DNA of 64,000 nucleotides, taken from positions 80,500 to 144,499 of the forward strand of contig NZ_BJUV01000004.1 of assembly GCF_007988805.1 (NCBI RefSeq), given 5' to 3'. This document shows, piece by piece, positions 44,332-54,700 of the stretch (position 1 is the first letter of the stretch; every line of letters begins with the position of its first letter). This stretch comes from Frigoribacterium faeni (GTDB lineage Bacteria > Actinomycetota > Actinomycetes > Actinomycetales > Microbacteriaceae). The notes beneath the pieces were generated by a model. It saw nothing but the letters and a program-made list of their open reading frames with translations, searched no databases and had not been told where the DNA came from. Both the position numbers and the translations under genes were made by a program.

Positions 44332-45611
44332 GCTGGACGCCCGTGGAGGCCGTCGAGGTGTCGGCATGGGGCTCCCGAGTGGGCGCCGTGGCCCTCGACC
44401 CGGGGCTGGGCGCGTACGTGTTCGAGTACTACCCCGACTGGGTCGAGCGGGGCGTCGAGCTGGCGCCGTTGACCATGCCGGTGCGGATGCGACGACATGT
44501 GTTCCCGCAGCTGCCGGAGGCCACGTTCCACCGCCTTCCGGCCGTGCTGGCGGACGCCATGCCCGACGACTTCGGCAACGCGGTGATCGATGCGTGGCTG
44601 GCACGTCAGGGGGTGCGACGGGGCGCGGTGAGTCCACTCGACCGTCTGGCGTACATGGCCGACCGGGCGATGGGGGCCCTCGAGTTCCGGCCGGCGCGGG
44701 GGCCTCGTCACCGGCGCAGCAGCGCGGTGGAGCTGGGAGCGCTGGTCGAGGGCGCCCGCAGCGTGCTCGACGCGCAGTTCGACTCCGACCGCGAGACGGA
44801 GGCGGCGATCCAGTCGTTGATCCAGGTGGGCACCTCGGCGGGCGGGGCTCGGGCGAAGGCCGTGATCGCGTGGAACCGCGACTCGGGCGAGGTCCGGTCG
44901 GGTCAGCTGCCCGCCCCCGAGGGGTTCGAGCACTGGCTGATCAAGCTCGACGGCCTGGGAGCCGACGCGGAGCTCGGGTCGGGCGGATCGTCCGGACGGG
45001 TCGAGTACGCGTACTCGCTGATGGCCGGGGCGGCGGGCGTCGACATGGCCGAGTGCCGTCTGCTCGAGGAGAACGGCCGGGCGCACTTCATGACCCGTCG
45101 GTTCGATCGGGGGCCGCAGGGGAAGGTGCACTCGGTGACACTGTGCGGCACGGCCCATCTCGACTTCCGGCAGCGCCAGACGCACGAGTACGGCCAGCTG
45201 TTCGAGACGGTCGACGCGCTGGGGATGGGCGCCGAGGCGCGGGCGCAGGCGTTCCGCCGGATGGTCTTCAACGTCCTGACCGCGAACAACGACGACCACA
45301 CGAAGAACACGTCGTTCCTGCTGGCGTCGCCGGGGTCGTCGTGGGCTCTGGCGCCGGCCTACGACGTGACGTACGCGCACAACCCCACCGGGAGGTGGAC
45401 GTACCAGCACCTGATGGGCGTCGACGGGGTGTTCCGCGACGTCGCCCGCGACGACGCGATGCGGGTCGCCGACCGCTACCTGGTTCCCGGCGCGTCGGAG
45501 ATCATCTCCGAGGTGCTCGAGGCGGTCGCCGGGTGGCGGGGGTTCGCCGAGCGGGCCGGGCTCGACGACGACGCGGCCCGTCGGATCGAGGAGGCGCTCC
45601 CCCGCTGGTGA
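44328..45611 (+). CDS. HipA-like Ser/Thr kinase (putative toxin)
   Basis: The 427-residue protein starts at ATG 44328 within the HipB-like stop. The N-terminal HipA subdomain is present, followed by a kinase with the HipA P-loop (QVGTSAGGARAKAVIAWN), the catalytic NNDDHTKNTSFLL block and the metal-binding APAYDVTYAHNP block. In Escherichia coli HipA phosphorylates glutamyl-tRNA synthetase and induces dormancy; the target here is unknown. All key motifs are intact. The Asp of the catalytic loop (NDDH) and the metal Asp are preserved, so activity is expected. Confidence 0.85.
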   Translation: MSWTPVEAVEVSAWGSRVGAVALDPGLGAYVFEYYPDWVERGVELAPLTMPVRMRRHVFPQLPEATFHRLPAVLADAMPDDFGNAVIDAWLARQGVRRGAVSPLDRLAYMADRAMGALEFRPARGPRHRRSSAVELGALVEGARSVLDAQFDSDRETEAAIQSLIQVGTSAGGARAKAVIAWNRDSGEVRSGQLPAPEGFEHWLIKLDGLGADAELGSGGSSGRVEYAYSLMAGAAGVDMAECRLLEENGRAHFMTRRFDRGPQGKVHSVTLCGTAHLDFRQRQTHEYGQLFETVDALGMGAEARAQAFRRMVFNVLTANNDDHTKNTSFLLASPGSSWALAPAYDVTYAHNPTGRWTYQHLMGVDGVFRDVARDDAMRVADRYLVPGASEIISEVLEAVAGWRGFAERAGLDDDAARRIEEALPRW

Positions 45612-45649
45612 GACCCTGGCCGATGTCGGCGGTCGAACATACACTTCAC

Positions 45650-45665
45650 TCGAACATGCATTCGA
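45650..45665. promoter_or_regulatory. LexA (SOS) box before the DUF6504 gene
   Basis: TCGAACATGCATTCGA matches the actinobacterial LexA consensus TCGAACN4GTTCGA at 15 of 16 fixed or free positions, one change (A for G). It lies ~35 bp before the ATG. Confidence 0.72.
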
Positions 45666-45699
45666 ACGGTGCGTGCGCGACGAGCGAGGCGAGGGTGAC

Positions 45700-46026
45700 A
45701 TGAAGGTCGACGAGACGGTGCCGGTCGAGATCACGGACGACGGGGCGCCGTTGCGGTTCGTGTGGCGCGGGGTCGTCTACGGGGTGGTCAGCCCGCCCGA
45801 ACGGTGGATCACCCGGCGCGAGTGGTGGCGGTCGGCGGCACGGGCCCCTCGGGGCGGCACGGTCGACCTGCTCGAGCTGCCGGTCTGGCGGGTCGACGCC
45901 CTGCCGCTCACCGACGGCGTCCATCGTGTCGACGGCACGTTCGATCTCGCCCTCGACCCGATCCGCGGGTCGTGGCTGCTGCTCGGGGTCTTCGACGACC
46001 GGGTCGAGCAGCAGCTGTTCGCCTGA
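45700..46026 (+). CDS. DUF6504-like small protein, SOS-linked
   Basis: A 108-residue protein from ATG 45700 (GAGGGTG upstream). It resembles the short proteins found next to imuB/dnaE2 in actinobacteria: VEITDDGAPLRFVWRGVVYG, PERWITRREWW, VWRVDAL and a final ~25-residue beta strand pair (RGSWLLLGVFDDRVEQQLFA). The LexA box upstream and the SOS-controlled dnaE2 6 kb to the right suggest a part of the mutagenesis response. Its molecular role is not established. Confidence 0.78.
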   Translation: MKVDETVPVEITDDGAPLRFVWRGVVYGVVSPPERWITRREWWRSAARAPRGGTVDLLELPVWRVDALPLTDGVHRVDGTFDLALDPIRGSWLLLGVFDDRVEQQLFA

Positions 46027-46060
46027 GCGGGGGCGACACCGGCGGGCCCGGGAATGACCG

Positions 46061-46071
46061 GTGTGCCACAC
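46061..46071. promoter_or_regulatory. Small palindrome before pnuC
   Basis: GTGTGCCACAC has perfect 5-bp arms around one base. It lies ~80 bp before the pnuC ATG and could be an operator; evidence is only its symmetry. Confidence 0.25.
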
Positions 46072-46151
46072 TCGTTGCAGCATCGGGCGGACACGCCCGG
46101 GGACGACGCGGTCCCGCACGACCGATCGCCCCGACACGAAGAGAGACCCCG

Positions 46152-46835
46152 ATGACACCGTTGCTGTGGTTGTTCGATGCGCAGCTGCACATCGGCGACC
46201 AGACCATCCTCTGGCGCGAGGTCGTCGGCAACGTGTTCGGCCTGCTCAGCGCCCTGGGCGGCATGCGACGCAAGGTCTGGGCCTGGCCGGTCGGCATCGT
46301 CGGCAACGCCCTCCTCTTCACGGTCTTCCTCGGAGCGGTCTTCGGCACCCCCAACCCGGTCAATCTGCTCGGGCAGGCGGCCCGTCAGGTGATGTTCATC
46401 GCCGTGTCGATCTACGGCTGGTACCGCTGGAAGCACGCGGGCGACACCGGCGGCGTCGCCGTCGAGCCCCGCTGGGCCGGATGGCGCAACCGCGTGCTGC
46501 TGGTGGTCGCCCTGGTCGGCGGCACCGCCGTGCTCACCCCGCTGTTCCGTCTGCTGGGCTCGTACGAGCCGGTCTGGGCCGACGCCTGGATCTTCACCGG
46601 CTCGTTGCTGGCCACCTACGGCATGGCCAAGGGCTGGGTCGAGTTCTGGCTGATCTGGGTCGCGGTCGACCTCGTGGGCACCCCTCTCCTCTTCAGCGCC
46701 GGCTACTACGCCTCGGCGTTCATGTACGTCTTCTACGGGGCCTTCACCCTGGCCGGGTTCTTCGTCTGGGCCCGTGCACGGCGGCAGAAGCCCAAGGTCG
46801 AGACGCTCTGGCCCGACCCCACGCTGCAGCGCTGA
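46152..46835 (+). CDS. pnuC: Nicotinamide riboside transporter PnuC
   Basis: From ATG 46152 (GAAGAGAG upstream) the protein has 227 residues and about seven hydrophobic helices. The PnuC pattern is seen in VGNVFGLLSALGGMRRKVWA, WPVGIVGNALLFTVF, FIAVSIYGWYRWKHAG and FYGAFTLAGFFVWARARRQK. It takes up nicotinamide riboside for NAD salvage. No NadR or NrtR gene is nearby. A longer frame to the left overlaps the DUF6504 gene and is rejected. Confidence 0.92.
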   Translation: MTPLLWLFDAQLHIGDQTILWREVVGNVFGLLSALGGMRRKVWAWPVGIVGNALLFTVFLGAVFGTPNPVNLLGQAARQVMFIAVSIYGWYRWKHAGDTGGVAVEPRWAGWRNRVLLVVALVGGTAVLTPLFRLLGSYEPVWADAWIFTGSLLATYGMAKGWVEFWLIWVAVDLVGTPLLFSAGYYASAFMYVFYGAFTLAGFFVWARARRQKPKVETLWPDPTLQR

Positions 46836-46873
46836 CCGAGCGGCGGCCGCGGCGGGGCTGATTGGATGTCGTC

Positions 46874-48655
46874 ATGCCCCTGCCCATCGAGAACTACGCG
46901 CTGATCGGCGATCTGCACACCGGATGCCTGGTCGGCACCGACGGCAGCATCGACTGGCTCTGCCTGCCGCGCTTCGACTCCGCCTCCACCTTCGGCGCGC
47001 TGCTCGGCGACCACGACGCCGGGCGCTGGCTCGTCGCCCCGACGGACGCGTCCGCGACCTCCACCCGTCGGTACGTCGACGACACGTTCGTGCTCGTCAC
47101 CCGATGGACGACCCCGACGGGCGTCGTCGAGGTCACCGATCTCATGCCGTACGGCGACCGGCGCGCCGACGTGGTGCGTCGCGTGACGGGCGTCTCGGGC
47201 ACGGTCACGATGCACGTCGACCTCGCCATCCGCTTCGGCTACGGCACCGCCATCCCCTGGGTCCGCCAGGTCGCCGAGGGCGACGGCACCGCCCTCGTCG
47301 CCACGGCCGGGCCCGACGCCGTCGTCGTCCGCGGCCCCCGGCTCACCGCCACCGACCACACCCACGAGACCGAGTTCGACGTCTCCCCCGGAGACGTCGT
47401 CGACTTCAGCCTCACCTGGTACCCCTCGCACCGCGAGCCCCCCACGGCGGTCGACGTCTCGGCCCGGATCGACGAGACCGTCGCCTGGTGGCAGGAGTGG
47501 GCGAGCCGGTGCACGGCTCCCCCGGTCTACGACCGCGAGGTGCACCGGTCGCTGCTCATCCTGCGGGCCCTGACGAACGAGGACACCGGTGGCATCGTGG
47601 CCGCGGCGACGACGAGCCTCCCCGAGCAGTTCGGCGGCTCCCGCAACTGGGACTACCGCTACGTCTGGCTGCGCGACGCGTCGATGACCCTGCAGGCCCT
47701 CATCCTGCACGGCTACGCCGAGGAGGCGGACCGGTGGCGGGGGTGGCTGCTGCGTGCCATCGCCGGCGACCCCGCGGACGTGCAGATCATGTACGGGCTC
47801 GCCGGCGAACGTTACCTGCACGAGAGCGAGCTCGAGCAGCTGCCCGGCTACGACGGGGCGTCCCCGGTGCGGATCGGCAACGCCGCCTACAAGCAGTACC
47901 AGGGCGACATCTTCGGCGAGGTCATGGTCGCCCTGCACGAGGCCCGCCTGCTCGGCGTCGCCGAGACCGAGTACTCCTGGCCGCTGCAGCGGGCCCTGAT
48001 GCAGTACGTCGAAGACAACTGGACCCGCCCCGACAACGGCATCTGGGAGATCCGCGGCGACCTGAAGCACTTCACCCACTCACGCGTGATGATCTGGGCC
48101 GCCCTCGACCGGGCGATCCAGGGTGTCGAGCAGTTCGGTCTCGACGGCCCCGTCGAGCGGTGGCGTCGGCTCCGCGACGAGGTGCGCGACGAGATCGAGT
48201 CGAAGGGCTGGGACGCCTCCACCGGCGCCTTCACCCAGTACTACGGCACCGACGAGGTCGACGCCTCGCTGCTCCAGCTGCCGCAGGTCGGGTTCGTCGA
48301 GGCCGACGACCCCCGCATGCTCGGCACCGTCGCCGCGATCGAACGCGACCTGATGCACGACGGACTGCTGCTGCGGTACCGCACCGAGAGCGGCGTTGAC
48401 GGGCTCGACGGTGCGGAGAACCCGTTCCTCACCTGCTCGTTCTGGCTGGCCGAGCAGTACGCCGCCTCGGGCCGCGTGGACGACGCGGTCGAGCTCATGG
48501 ACCGCCTGGTCGGCTACTGCAACGACGTCGGCATGCTCTCGGAGGAGATCGAGGTGGCCACGGGACGGCACGTCGGCAACACCCCGCAGGCGCTCTCGCA
48601 CCTGGCCCTGGTGCGGGCGGCGGACGCGATCGCGAAGGCGAGGGCGCGGGCCTGA
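46874..48655 (+). CDS. Glycoside hydrolase family 15 protein (glucoamylase/trehalase-like)
   Basis: From ATG 46874 the protein has 593 residues. It opens with PIENYALIGDLHTGCLVGTD and SIDWLCLPRFDSASTFGALL, typical of bacterial GH15, and has the (alpha/alpha)6 toroid signature RNWDYRYVWLRDASMTLQAL with the general-acid region, and GMLSEEIEVATGRHVGNTPQ with the second catalytic Glu. Members cleave alpha-glucans or trehalose; in actinobacteria the latter is frequent, but specificity cannot be read here. No signal peptide, so it is cytosolic. Convergent with zwf. Confidence 0.88.
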   Translation: MPLPIENYALIGDLHTGCLVGTDGSIDWLCLPRFDSASTFGALLGDHDAGRWLVAPTDASATSTRRYVDDTFVLVTRWTTPTGVVEVTDLMPYGDRRADVVRRVTGVSGTVTMHVDLAIRFGYGTAIPWVRQVAEGDGTALVATAGPDAVVVRGPRLTATDHTHETEFDVSPGDVVDFSLTWYPSHREPPTAVDVSARIDETVAWWQEWASRCTAPPVYDREVHRSLLILRALTNEDTGGIVAAATTSLPEQFGGSRNWDYRYVWLRDASMTLQALILHGYAEEADRWRGWLLRAIAGDPADVQIMYGLAGERYLHESELEQLPGYDGASPVRIGNAAYKQYQGDIFGEVMVALHEARLLGVAETEYSWPLQRALMQYVEDNWTRPDNGIWEIRGDLKHFTHSRVMIWAALDRAIQGVEQFGLDGPVERWRRLRDEVRDEIESKGWDASTGAFTQYYGTDEVDASLLQLPQVGFVEADDPRMLGTVAAIERDLMHDGLLLRYRTESGVDGLDGAENPFLTCSFWLAEQYAASGRVDDAVELMDRLVGYCNDVGMLSEEIEVATGRHVGNTPQALSHLALVRAADAIAKARARA

Positions 48656-48694
48656 CGCGACCCGCGCCTCCTCGGCTCCGACTCCCGGACGCGA

Positions 48695-48732
48695 CGACGG
48701 CCGCCCTGCTCGTGCGAGCGGGGCGGCCGTCG
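48695..48732. terminator. Bidirectional terminator between GH15 gene and zwf
   Basis: CGACGGCCGCCCTGCTCG (48695-48712) and CGAGCGGGGCGGCCGTCG (48715-48732) pair with one mismatch. It lies between two convergent genes. Confidence 0.85.
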
Positions 48733-48764
48733 GGGTCTGCCGGTCAGGGCGTGAGCGCCAGGGC

Positions 48765-50129
48765 TCAGGCGGGCCAGTCCTTCGGACCGGTGGAGCCCGC
48801 GGCGTAGGTGTCGAGCGGCACGCGGTCGGCCTTCCAGGCGTCGATCACGGGAGCGACGATCGCCCAGCAGCGCTCCGCGACGTCGCCGCGGATCGACAGC
48901 GTCGGGTCGTCGTGGAAGATGCCGCTGAGCACCTCGCCGTAGGGCGTGAGCTCGGGCTTGCCCAGGGTGACCGACATCGTCGACTTCTCGAGGTCGAAGG
49001 GGTTGCCCGAGCCGTTGGTCGTGACGCCGAGCTCCATCGTCTCGGGGCTGATCTCGATGCGGAGCGTGTCGGGGGTCGACGAGCCCTTCAGACCCTCGGG
49101 CAGCGCCGGGACCGGCTTGAAGGTGATGAGGACCTCCTTGCGGATCTTGGTCATGCCCTTGCCCGAGCGGAGGATGAACGGGACGCCGGCCCAGCGACGG
49201 GTCTTGACCTCGAACTCGACCTCGGCCAGGGTCTCGGTCTGACGCTCGACGTCGACGCCGTCCTCGTCCGCGTAGGCGGGGACGTCCTTGCCGTCGATCG
49301 TGCCGGCCGCGTACTGCGCACGGCGGCTCGAGGCGACCGGGTCGGCGTCCTTCACCCAGGTGGCCCGCAGCACACGCGCGATCTCGCTGCGCAGCTCGAC
49401 CGAGTCGATGCTCGACGGGGCGTCCATCGCGATGACGGCGAGCACCTGCAGCAGGTGGCTCTGGATCATGTCGATCAGCGCGCCGGCCTTGTCGTAGTAC
49501 TGCGCACGGCCCTCGAGGCCGAGCACCTCGTCGTAGAAGATCTCGACCTTCTCGATGTTCTCGCTGTTCCAGACCGGCTCGAAGAGGCGGTTGGCGAAGC
49601 GCAGGCCGATCATGTTCAGCACGGTGGCGCGGCCGAGGAAGTGGTCGGTGCGGTGGATGCGCTCCTCGGGGACGATCTTGAGCAGCTCGGCGTTCAGCTC
49701 GCGCGCGCTCTCCTCGTCGGAGCCGAACGGCTTCTCGAGGGCGAGACGCAGGCCGTCGGGCAGGTCGATCTCGGCGAGCGACTGGATCACCTTGGTGCTG
49801 ATGGCGGGCGGCAGGGCGAAGTACATCACCGGGGTGCCCTCGCTGGCCTCGAACAGGGCCTTCAGGTGCTCGACCGTGGTCGGGTCGCCCTGGATGTACC
49901 GGCTCGACGCGAGGGTCTTCTTGGCCAGGTCGCTGCCGGCGTCGCCGTTGAACGCCGTCGTCACGACGTCGTCCCACTCTTCGGGGCTGCGCTCGCTGCG
50001 GCCGGTGCCGATCAGCTGGACGTCGACGCCGCGGTCGCTCTTCAGCAGGCTGGCGAGGCCGGGGAGCAGCAGACGCTCGGTGAGGTCTCCGCTGGCTCCG
50101 AGGATGATGAGGGTGGTGGTGTCTGTCAC
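48765..50129 (-). CDS. zwf: Glucose-6-phosphate dehydrogenase
   Basis: The 454-residue protein has the NADP-binding start LIILGASGDLTERLLLPGL, the EKPFG loop and the active-site HRTDHFLGRATVLNMIG, where RTDHFLG corresponds to the RIDHYLGKE motif. It starts the oxidative pentose phosphate pathway. GTG 50129 lacks a strong ribosome site. It stands alone without gnd, tal or opcA in the window, so this may be an extra or stress-related copy. FUSC gene upstream is 200 bp away. Confidence 0.9.
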   Translation of the reverse strand: MTDTTTLIILGASGDLTERLLLPGLASLLKSDRGVDVQLIGTGRSERSPEEWDDVVTTAFNGDAGSDLAKKTLASSRYIQGDPTTVEHLKALFEASEGTPVMYFALPPAISTKVIQSLAEIDLPDGLRLALEKPFGSDEESARELNAELLKIVPEERIHRTDHFLGRATVLNMIGLRFANRLFEPVWNSENIEKVEIFYDEVLGLEGRAQYYDKAGALIDMIQSHLLQVLAVIAMDAPSSIDSVELRSEIARVLRATWVKDADPVASSRRAQYAAGTIDGKDVPAYADEDGVDVERQTETLAEVEFEVKTRRWAGVPFILRSGKGMTKIRKEVLITFKPVPALPEGLKGSSTPDTLRIEISPETMELGVTTNGSGNPFDLEKSTMSVTLGKPELTPYGEVLSGIFHDDPTLSIRGDVAERCWAIVAPVIDAWKADRVPLDTYAAGSTGPKDWPA

Positions 50130-50329
50130 AGTGCAGCTTTCGTAGAGGGCGGCGATCAGGTCGCCGTTGTCGATCTGGCGGCGGGAGGGTGCTCGGGGCC
50201 ACGGGTGTCAACGCACAGGGGGGACGGGCATTCCCGTCGACCGCCCCGGCCGCTCAGGGCACGGGTCGCGTCTCGGCGTCGGTGCCCGGTCAACCGTACT
50301 GCTCCTGGGCGGCGAGCGCCGAACCCCGG

Positions 50330-51631
50330 TCAGCGGGTGTCGCCGTCGGGGTGGTCAGGGCGGACGGTGTCCTGCGGCGCGGTGTCGCGGGGCGCCGAGG
50401 CGTCGGAGCGCGGCCCCGTGCTGTCGGTGCCGCCCACCTCGCCGTCGTGGGCTCCGTCGGATGCCGCGCGCGCCTCCTCGGCGTCGGCGTCGTCCGGTCG
50501 CGGCGCCGTCATGTCGTCGGGGTCGAGGGCGGCCACGATGCGGCCGAGCGAGACGGCGATCGAGACGCCGCCACTGGTGTCGGTGGTGGGTCGGTCGCGA
50601 TGCGTGTCGATGGCGTCCCAGAGGTCGGCGATGCGGCGACGGGCCGTGACGAAGGCGTCGGGGGCCGGAGCGTCGGTGGCGGCGGCGGTCTCGGCGGCGC
50701 CGTGCCGGCGGATGACCTCGGCGACGGCGTGCACCGCGCGGGCCACGTCGGGCGCCAGGAGGTCGGGCATGCCGATCTGGCGGCCGATGCGCCGGCCGAG
50801 GATCCCCGAGACCTCGGCGATGTCCTGGAGGTGGAACGAGACGCGCTCGAAGACCGCGAGCTCGGCGTACTCCCCCGCCAGGTCGCGCCGCTTGAGGAGC
50901 CAGCGCGGGTTCATGTGGCGGGACTCGTCGGCGTACTGCACGGCGTCGCGCACCCGACGGAGGGTGCTCGGGAGCACGCCGACGCGGCGCTCCCAGTCGT
51001 CGTCCTCGATCGGCCAGGTCGTCTCGAAGACGCCGGCGATCTCGTCGGCGCGGTCGGCGAGCGAATGCCGTACGCGACGCAGCCGGTCGTCGGCGCGCGA
51101 GGTGTTGAGCGGGGGCACGAGCACGACGTTGACGACGACGCCGACCACCACGCCGACGCCGAGCTGCACGATGTAGCCGAGGGAGTACGCCTCGGCGTCC
51201 GCCCCGCCGAGCAGCAGCACGAACAGTCCCGCGGTCAGCACCCAGTCGCGGCCCGCCCCGAGCCAGCGGATGCCGGCGAGGACGACCCCGACCCCGACCA
51301 GCAGCGCGACGGACAGCACGCCGGGCCTGCCGTCCTGGAGCGCGAAGACGAGCGAGGCGAGCGCGATGCCCGTCACGACGCCGACGAGCACCTGCACGCC
51401 CTGCCGCAGCGACGACTTGATGGTCGGGTACATCGCGATCACGGCGCCGAGCGGCGCGTAGTAGGGGTACTCCGCCGCGACGCCCGGCACCTGCGGTGCG
51501 ATCCAGTACGCCACGGCCGCGGCGAGCGCGGTCTTGACCGCGAGCAGGAGCCGCGGCTGGGAGATCATCAGGCGCGTCCATCGACTCGCGGTGCTGGCCT
51601 CTCGGCGGAGGACGGATCGGCGGTCGGGCAT
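50330..51631 (-). CDS. FUSC/aromatic-acid-exporter family membrane protein
   Basis: From ATG 51631 the protein has 433 residues. Six hydrophobic helices at ~30-185 (LLLAVKTALAAAVAYWIAPQ; YPYYAPLGAVIAMYPTIKSS) are followed by a cytosolic helical domain and a ~60-residue acidic disordered tail. The pattern of helices plus soluble domain fits FUSC/ArAE-type proteins, proposed exporters of aromatic or polyphenolic acids. The substrate is unknown. It diverges from dnaE2. Confidence 0.8.
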   Translation of the reverse strand: MPDRRSVLRREASTASRWTRLMISQPRLLLAVKTALAAAVAYWIAPQVPGVAAEYPYYAPLGAVIAMYPTIKSSLRQGVQVLVGVVTGIALASLVFALQDGRPGVLSVALLVGVGVVLAGIRWLGAGRDWVLTAGLFVLLLGGADAEAYSLGYIVQLGVGVVVGVVVNVVLVPPLNTSRADDRLRRVRHSLADRADEIAGVFETTWPIEDDDWERRVGVLPSTLRRVRDAVQYADESRHMNPRWLLKRRDLAGEYAELAVFERVSFHLQDIAEVSGILGRRIGRQIGMPDLLAPDVARAVHAVAEVIRRHGAAETAAATDAPAPDAFVTARRRIADLWDAIDTHRDRPTTDTSGGVSIAVSLGRIVAALDPDDMTAPRPDDADAEEARAASDGAHDGEVGGTDSTGPRSDASAPRDTAPQDTVRPDHPDGDTR

Positions 51632-51688
51632 CCCTCGATGATGACAGCCCGGAGGCGATGCCGTCGCCCCGTCGAGCACGTACACTGA

Positions 51689-51704
51689 TCGAACATCTGT
51701 TCGA
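51689..51704. promoter_or_regulatory. LexA (SOS) box before dnaE2
   Basis: TCGAACATCTGTTCGA fits the actinobacterial consensus perfectly. A -10-like TACACT (51681-51686) abuts it, so bound LexA would block the promoter. The ATG of dnaE2 follows 40 bp later. Confidence 0.88.
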
Positions 51705-51743
51705 ACTGACCTGGCCGGGGGTTCGGAGCACGAGGCACGAATC

Positions 51744-54700
51744 ATGCGTTTCACTCATCTGCGCGTCGCGTCGGCGTTCAGCGCCCACCACGGGACCGCC
51801 CAGCCGCGGGCTCTCGTCGAGGTCGCCGCCGGGCGCAGGGCCGATGCCGCGGCGATCACCGACCGCGACGGGCTCTACGGGGCGATCCGGCACATCGGCG
51901 CGTGTCGCGAGGCGGGCATCGACCCCATCGTGGGCGTCGAGCTGGGCTGCCGCGACGATCGCTCCGGGGCATCGGGCGCCGAGGAGGCACGGAGCGCGTC
52001 GGGCGGGCAGGGCGCCTCGGTCGACCGCATCGTGGTGCTCGCGCACGGCTCGATCGACGGCGGCCCCGCCGGGGCGGGCTGGGCGGCGCTCTGCCGTCTG
52101 ATCAGCGCCGCGCACGGCCGGGCGACGAAGAAGATGAGCGGGAGCGCCCACAGCGCGGCGACCATCGGCCGGTCGCGGGTGCGGGCCTTCGTGCAGGGCG
52201 AGACGACGCCGTCGGCGACGGTGCTGCTGGGTCCCGACTCCGACGTGGGGCGACTGGTGCAGGCGGGCCGGCACAGCGAGGCGGCCGCGTCGCTGGCCGA
52301 CTGGGCGGCGACGCTTCCGGGCGGCGTGGTGGTCGAGGTCGTCTGCCATCTGACCGAGCCGGGCGAGAGCCGCAGCATCCGCCATGCCGCCCGCATGCTC
52401 GAGCTGGCCGACCACGTCGGCGTGCCGGCGGTGCTGACCAACGCCGTGCGCTACCTCGACCCCGACGAGGCCGTCACGGCCGACGTCCTCGACTCCGCCG
52501 GCCACCTCGCCGCGCTCGGCCGGTTCCGACCGCAGCCCAACGCCCAGGCGTTCCTCAAACCGGCCGAGGACATGCGCGAGATCGCCCGGATGGTGGCCGA
52601 CGCCTCCTCGTTGCCCCGCAGCGCCGCCGACGAGATGCTCGCCGCGACCGAGCGCCTGGCCGACCGCTGCCGGCTCGACCCCGCCGCCGACCTGGGCTGG
52701 GGGCGGCCGAAGGTGCCCGAGCCGAGTGCGATCGGCGTCGAGGGCGACCCCGACCAGGTGCTGTTCCGTCGGGCGGAGGCCGGGGTCACCGAGCGGTTCG
52801 GCGACGCCGACCGGGCGCTGCGCCGCGAGGTCGACGAGCGCATGCGCTACGAGCTCGGCATCATCACGGGGTTCGGTTTCGCCGGGTACTTCCTCACGGT
52901 GGCCGACGTGTCGAAGATGATGCGCGACATGCGGGTGCGCAACGCCGCCCGCGGATCGGGGGCGGGCAGCCTGATCACCTACCTGCTGCGCATCTCGAAC
53001 GTCGACCCGATCGAGCACGACCTGCTGTTCGAACGCTTCCTCGGCAACAAGCGCGAGACGCTGCCCGACATCGACATCGACGTCGAGTCGGCCCGACGCC
53101 ACGAGGTCTACCGGGCGATCTTCGACCGCTACGGCAGCAACCGGGTGACCCTGATGTCGATGCAGTCGACGTACCGCGGGCGAGGCGCCGTCCGCGACGC
53201 GGGGCTCGCCCTCGGGCTCGACGACGAGCAGATCGACCTGGTCGCGAAGAACGTCTGGCGCTCGAACGCCCGCGACCTGCGCACCGCCCTGGCCGAGAAG
53301 CCCGAGCTGCGCGAGATCGCCGAGCTGGCGCGCGACGACGCGCAGATCGATCTGCTGGTCGATCTCAGCGAGCGGCTCGACCGGCTGCCGAGGCACATCT
53401 CGATGCACCCGTGCGGGGTGATCCTCGGCGACTCCGACCTGCTCAGCATGACGCCCGTGCAGCCGAGCGGCATCGGGCTGCCGATGAGCCAGTTCGACAA
53501 GCACGACATGAACGACGCCGGGCTGCTCAAGCTCGACGTGCTCGGCGTCCGCATGCAGAGCTCGCTCGCCTACGCCCTCGACGAGATCGAGCGGGTCAAC
53601 GGCTCCCGCACGGCCGTGGCGGGCGCGCTGCCGGTCGACGTGCGCTACGTGAACCGGCAGGGGCGCATCGAGCTCGACGAGATCCCGCACGACGACGAGC
53701 CCACGTTCGCGGCGATCCGCACCACGCACACCCTCGGCATGTTCCAGATCGAGAGCCCGGGGCAGCGCGAGCTGATCGGCAAGATGCAGCCCGACCGCTA
53801 CGCCGACCTCATCGCCGACATCTCGCTGTTCCGCCCCGGGCCGATGAAGGGCAACATGATCGCCCCGTTCCTCGACACGAAGCACGGGTTCCAGCAGCCC
53901 GACTACGTGCACTCGAGCTTCGCGTCGTTCCTCGACGACAGCTACGGCGTCGTCATCTACCACGAGCACGTCCTGAGGATCCTCGAGGCGACCATGGGGG
54001 TCTCGCTCGCCGAGGCCGACGAGATCCGCCGGCACATGGGCAAAGGAGACGACGACGCCATCGAGACGACGTTCCGCACCCGCACCCGGGGCAACATCGA
54101 CCCCGAGACCGGCCGGCGTCGGTTCACCGACGCCGACGTCGACCGCATCTGGGCCGTGCTGAAGGGCTTCGGCTCGTTCGGCTTCTGCAAGGCGCACGGG
54201 GCCGCCTTCGCCCTGCCCACCTATCAGAGCGCCTGGCTGAAGACCCACTACCCGGCCGAGTTCCTCGCCGGCATCCTCACCCACGATCCCGGCATGTACC
54301 CGAAGCGGCTCCTGCTGACCGAGGCCCGCCGGATGGGCATCCCCGTGCTGCCGCTCGACGTCAACGCCTCGACCGACGTCTACCGCGTCGAACGCCTCCG
54401 CGCCCCCGCGACCCCCGTCGCCCCGACCCGCACCGGCGATCTCGGCATCCGCCTGTCCCTCGTCGACGTGCACGGCATCAGCGACGCCGAGCTCGCCCGC
54501 GTGGTCGCGAACCGCCCCTACGACTCGATCACCGACTTCTGGCAGCGGGCGACGCCGTCCCGGTCGCTGTTCGAGCGGCTGGCCCAGGTCGGCGCGCTCG
54601 ACTCGCTCGCCGGCCCGGGGCGGAGCCGGGGCGACGTGCTGGCCCGGGTCCGGGCGTTGACCAGTCGCTCGTCGCGCCCCCGGCCAGCCGACGTCGAGAA

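Noticed and set aside
50355..54473. Very long open frame (over 1,300 codons) antisense to dnaE2 and the FUSC gene
   Set aside because: It runs opposite to two well-supported genes, has the Arg/Gly/Asp/His-rich composition of an antisense frame in GC-rich DNA, and no protein motif.
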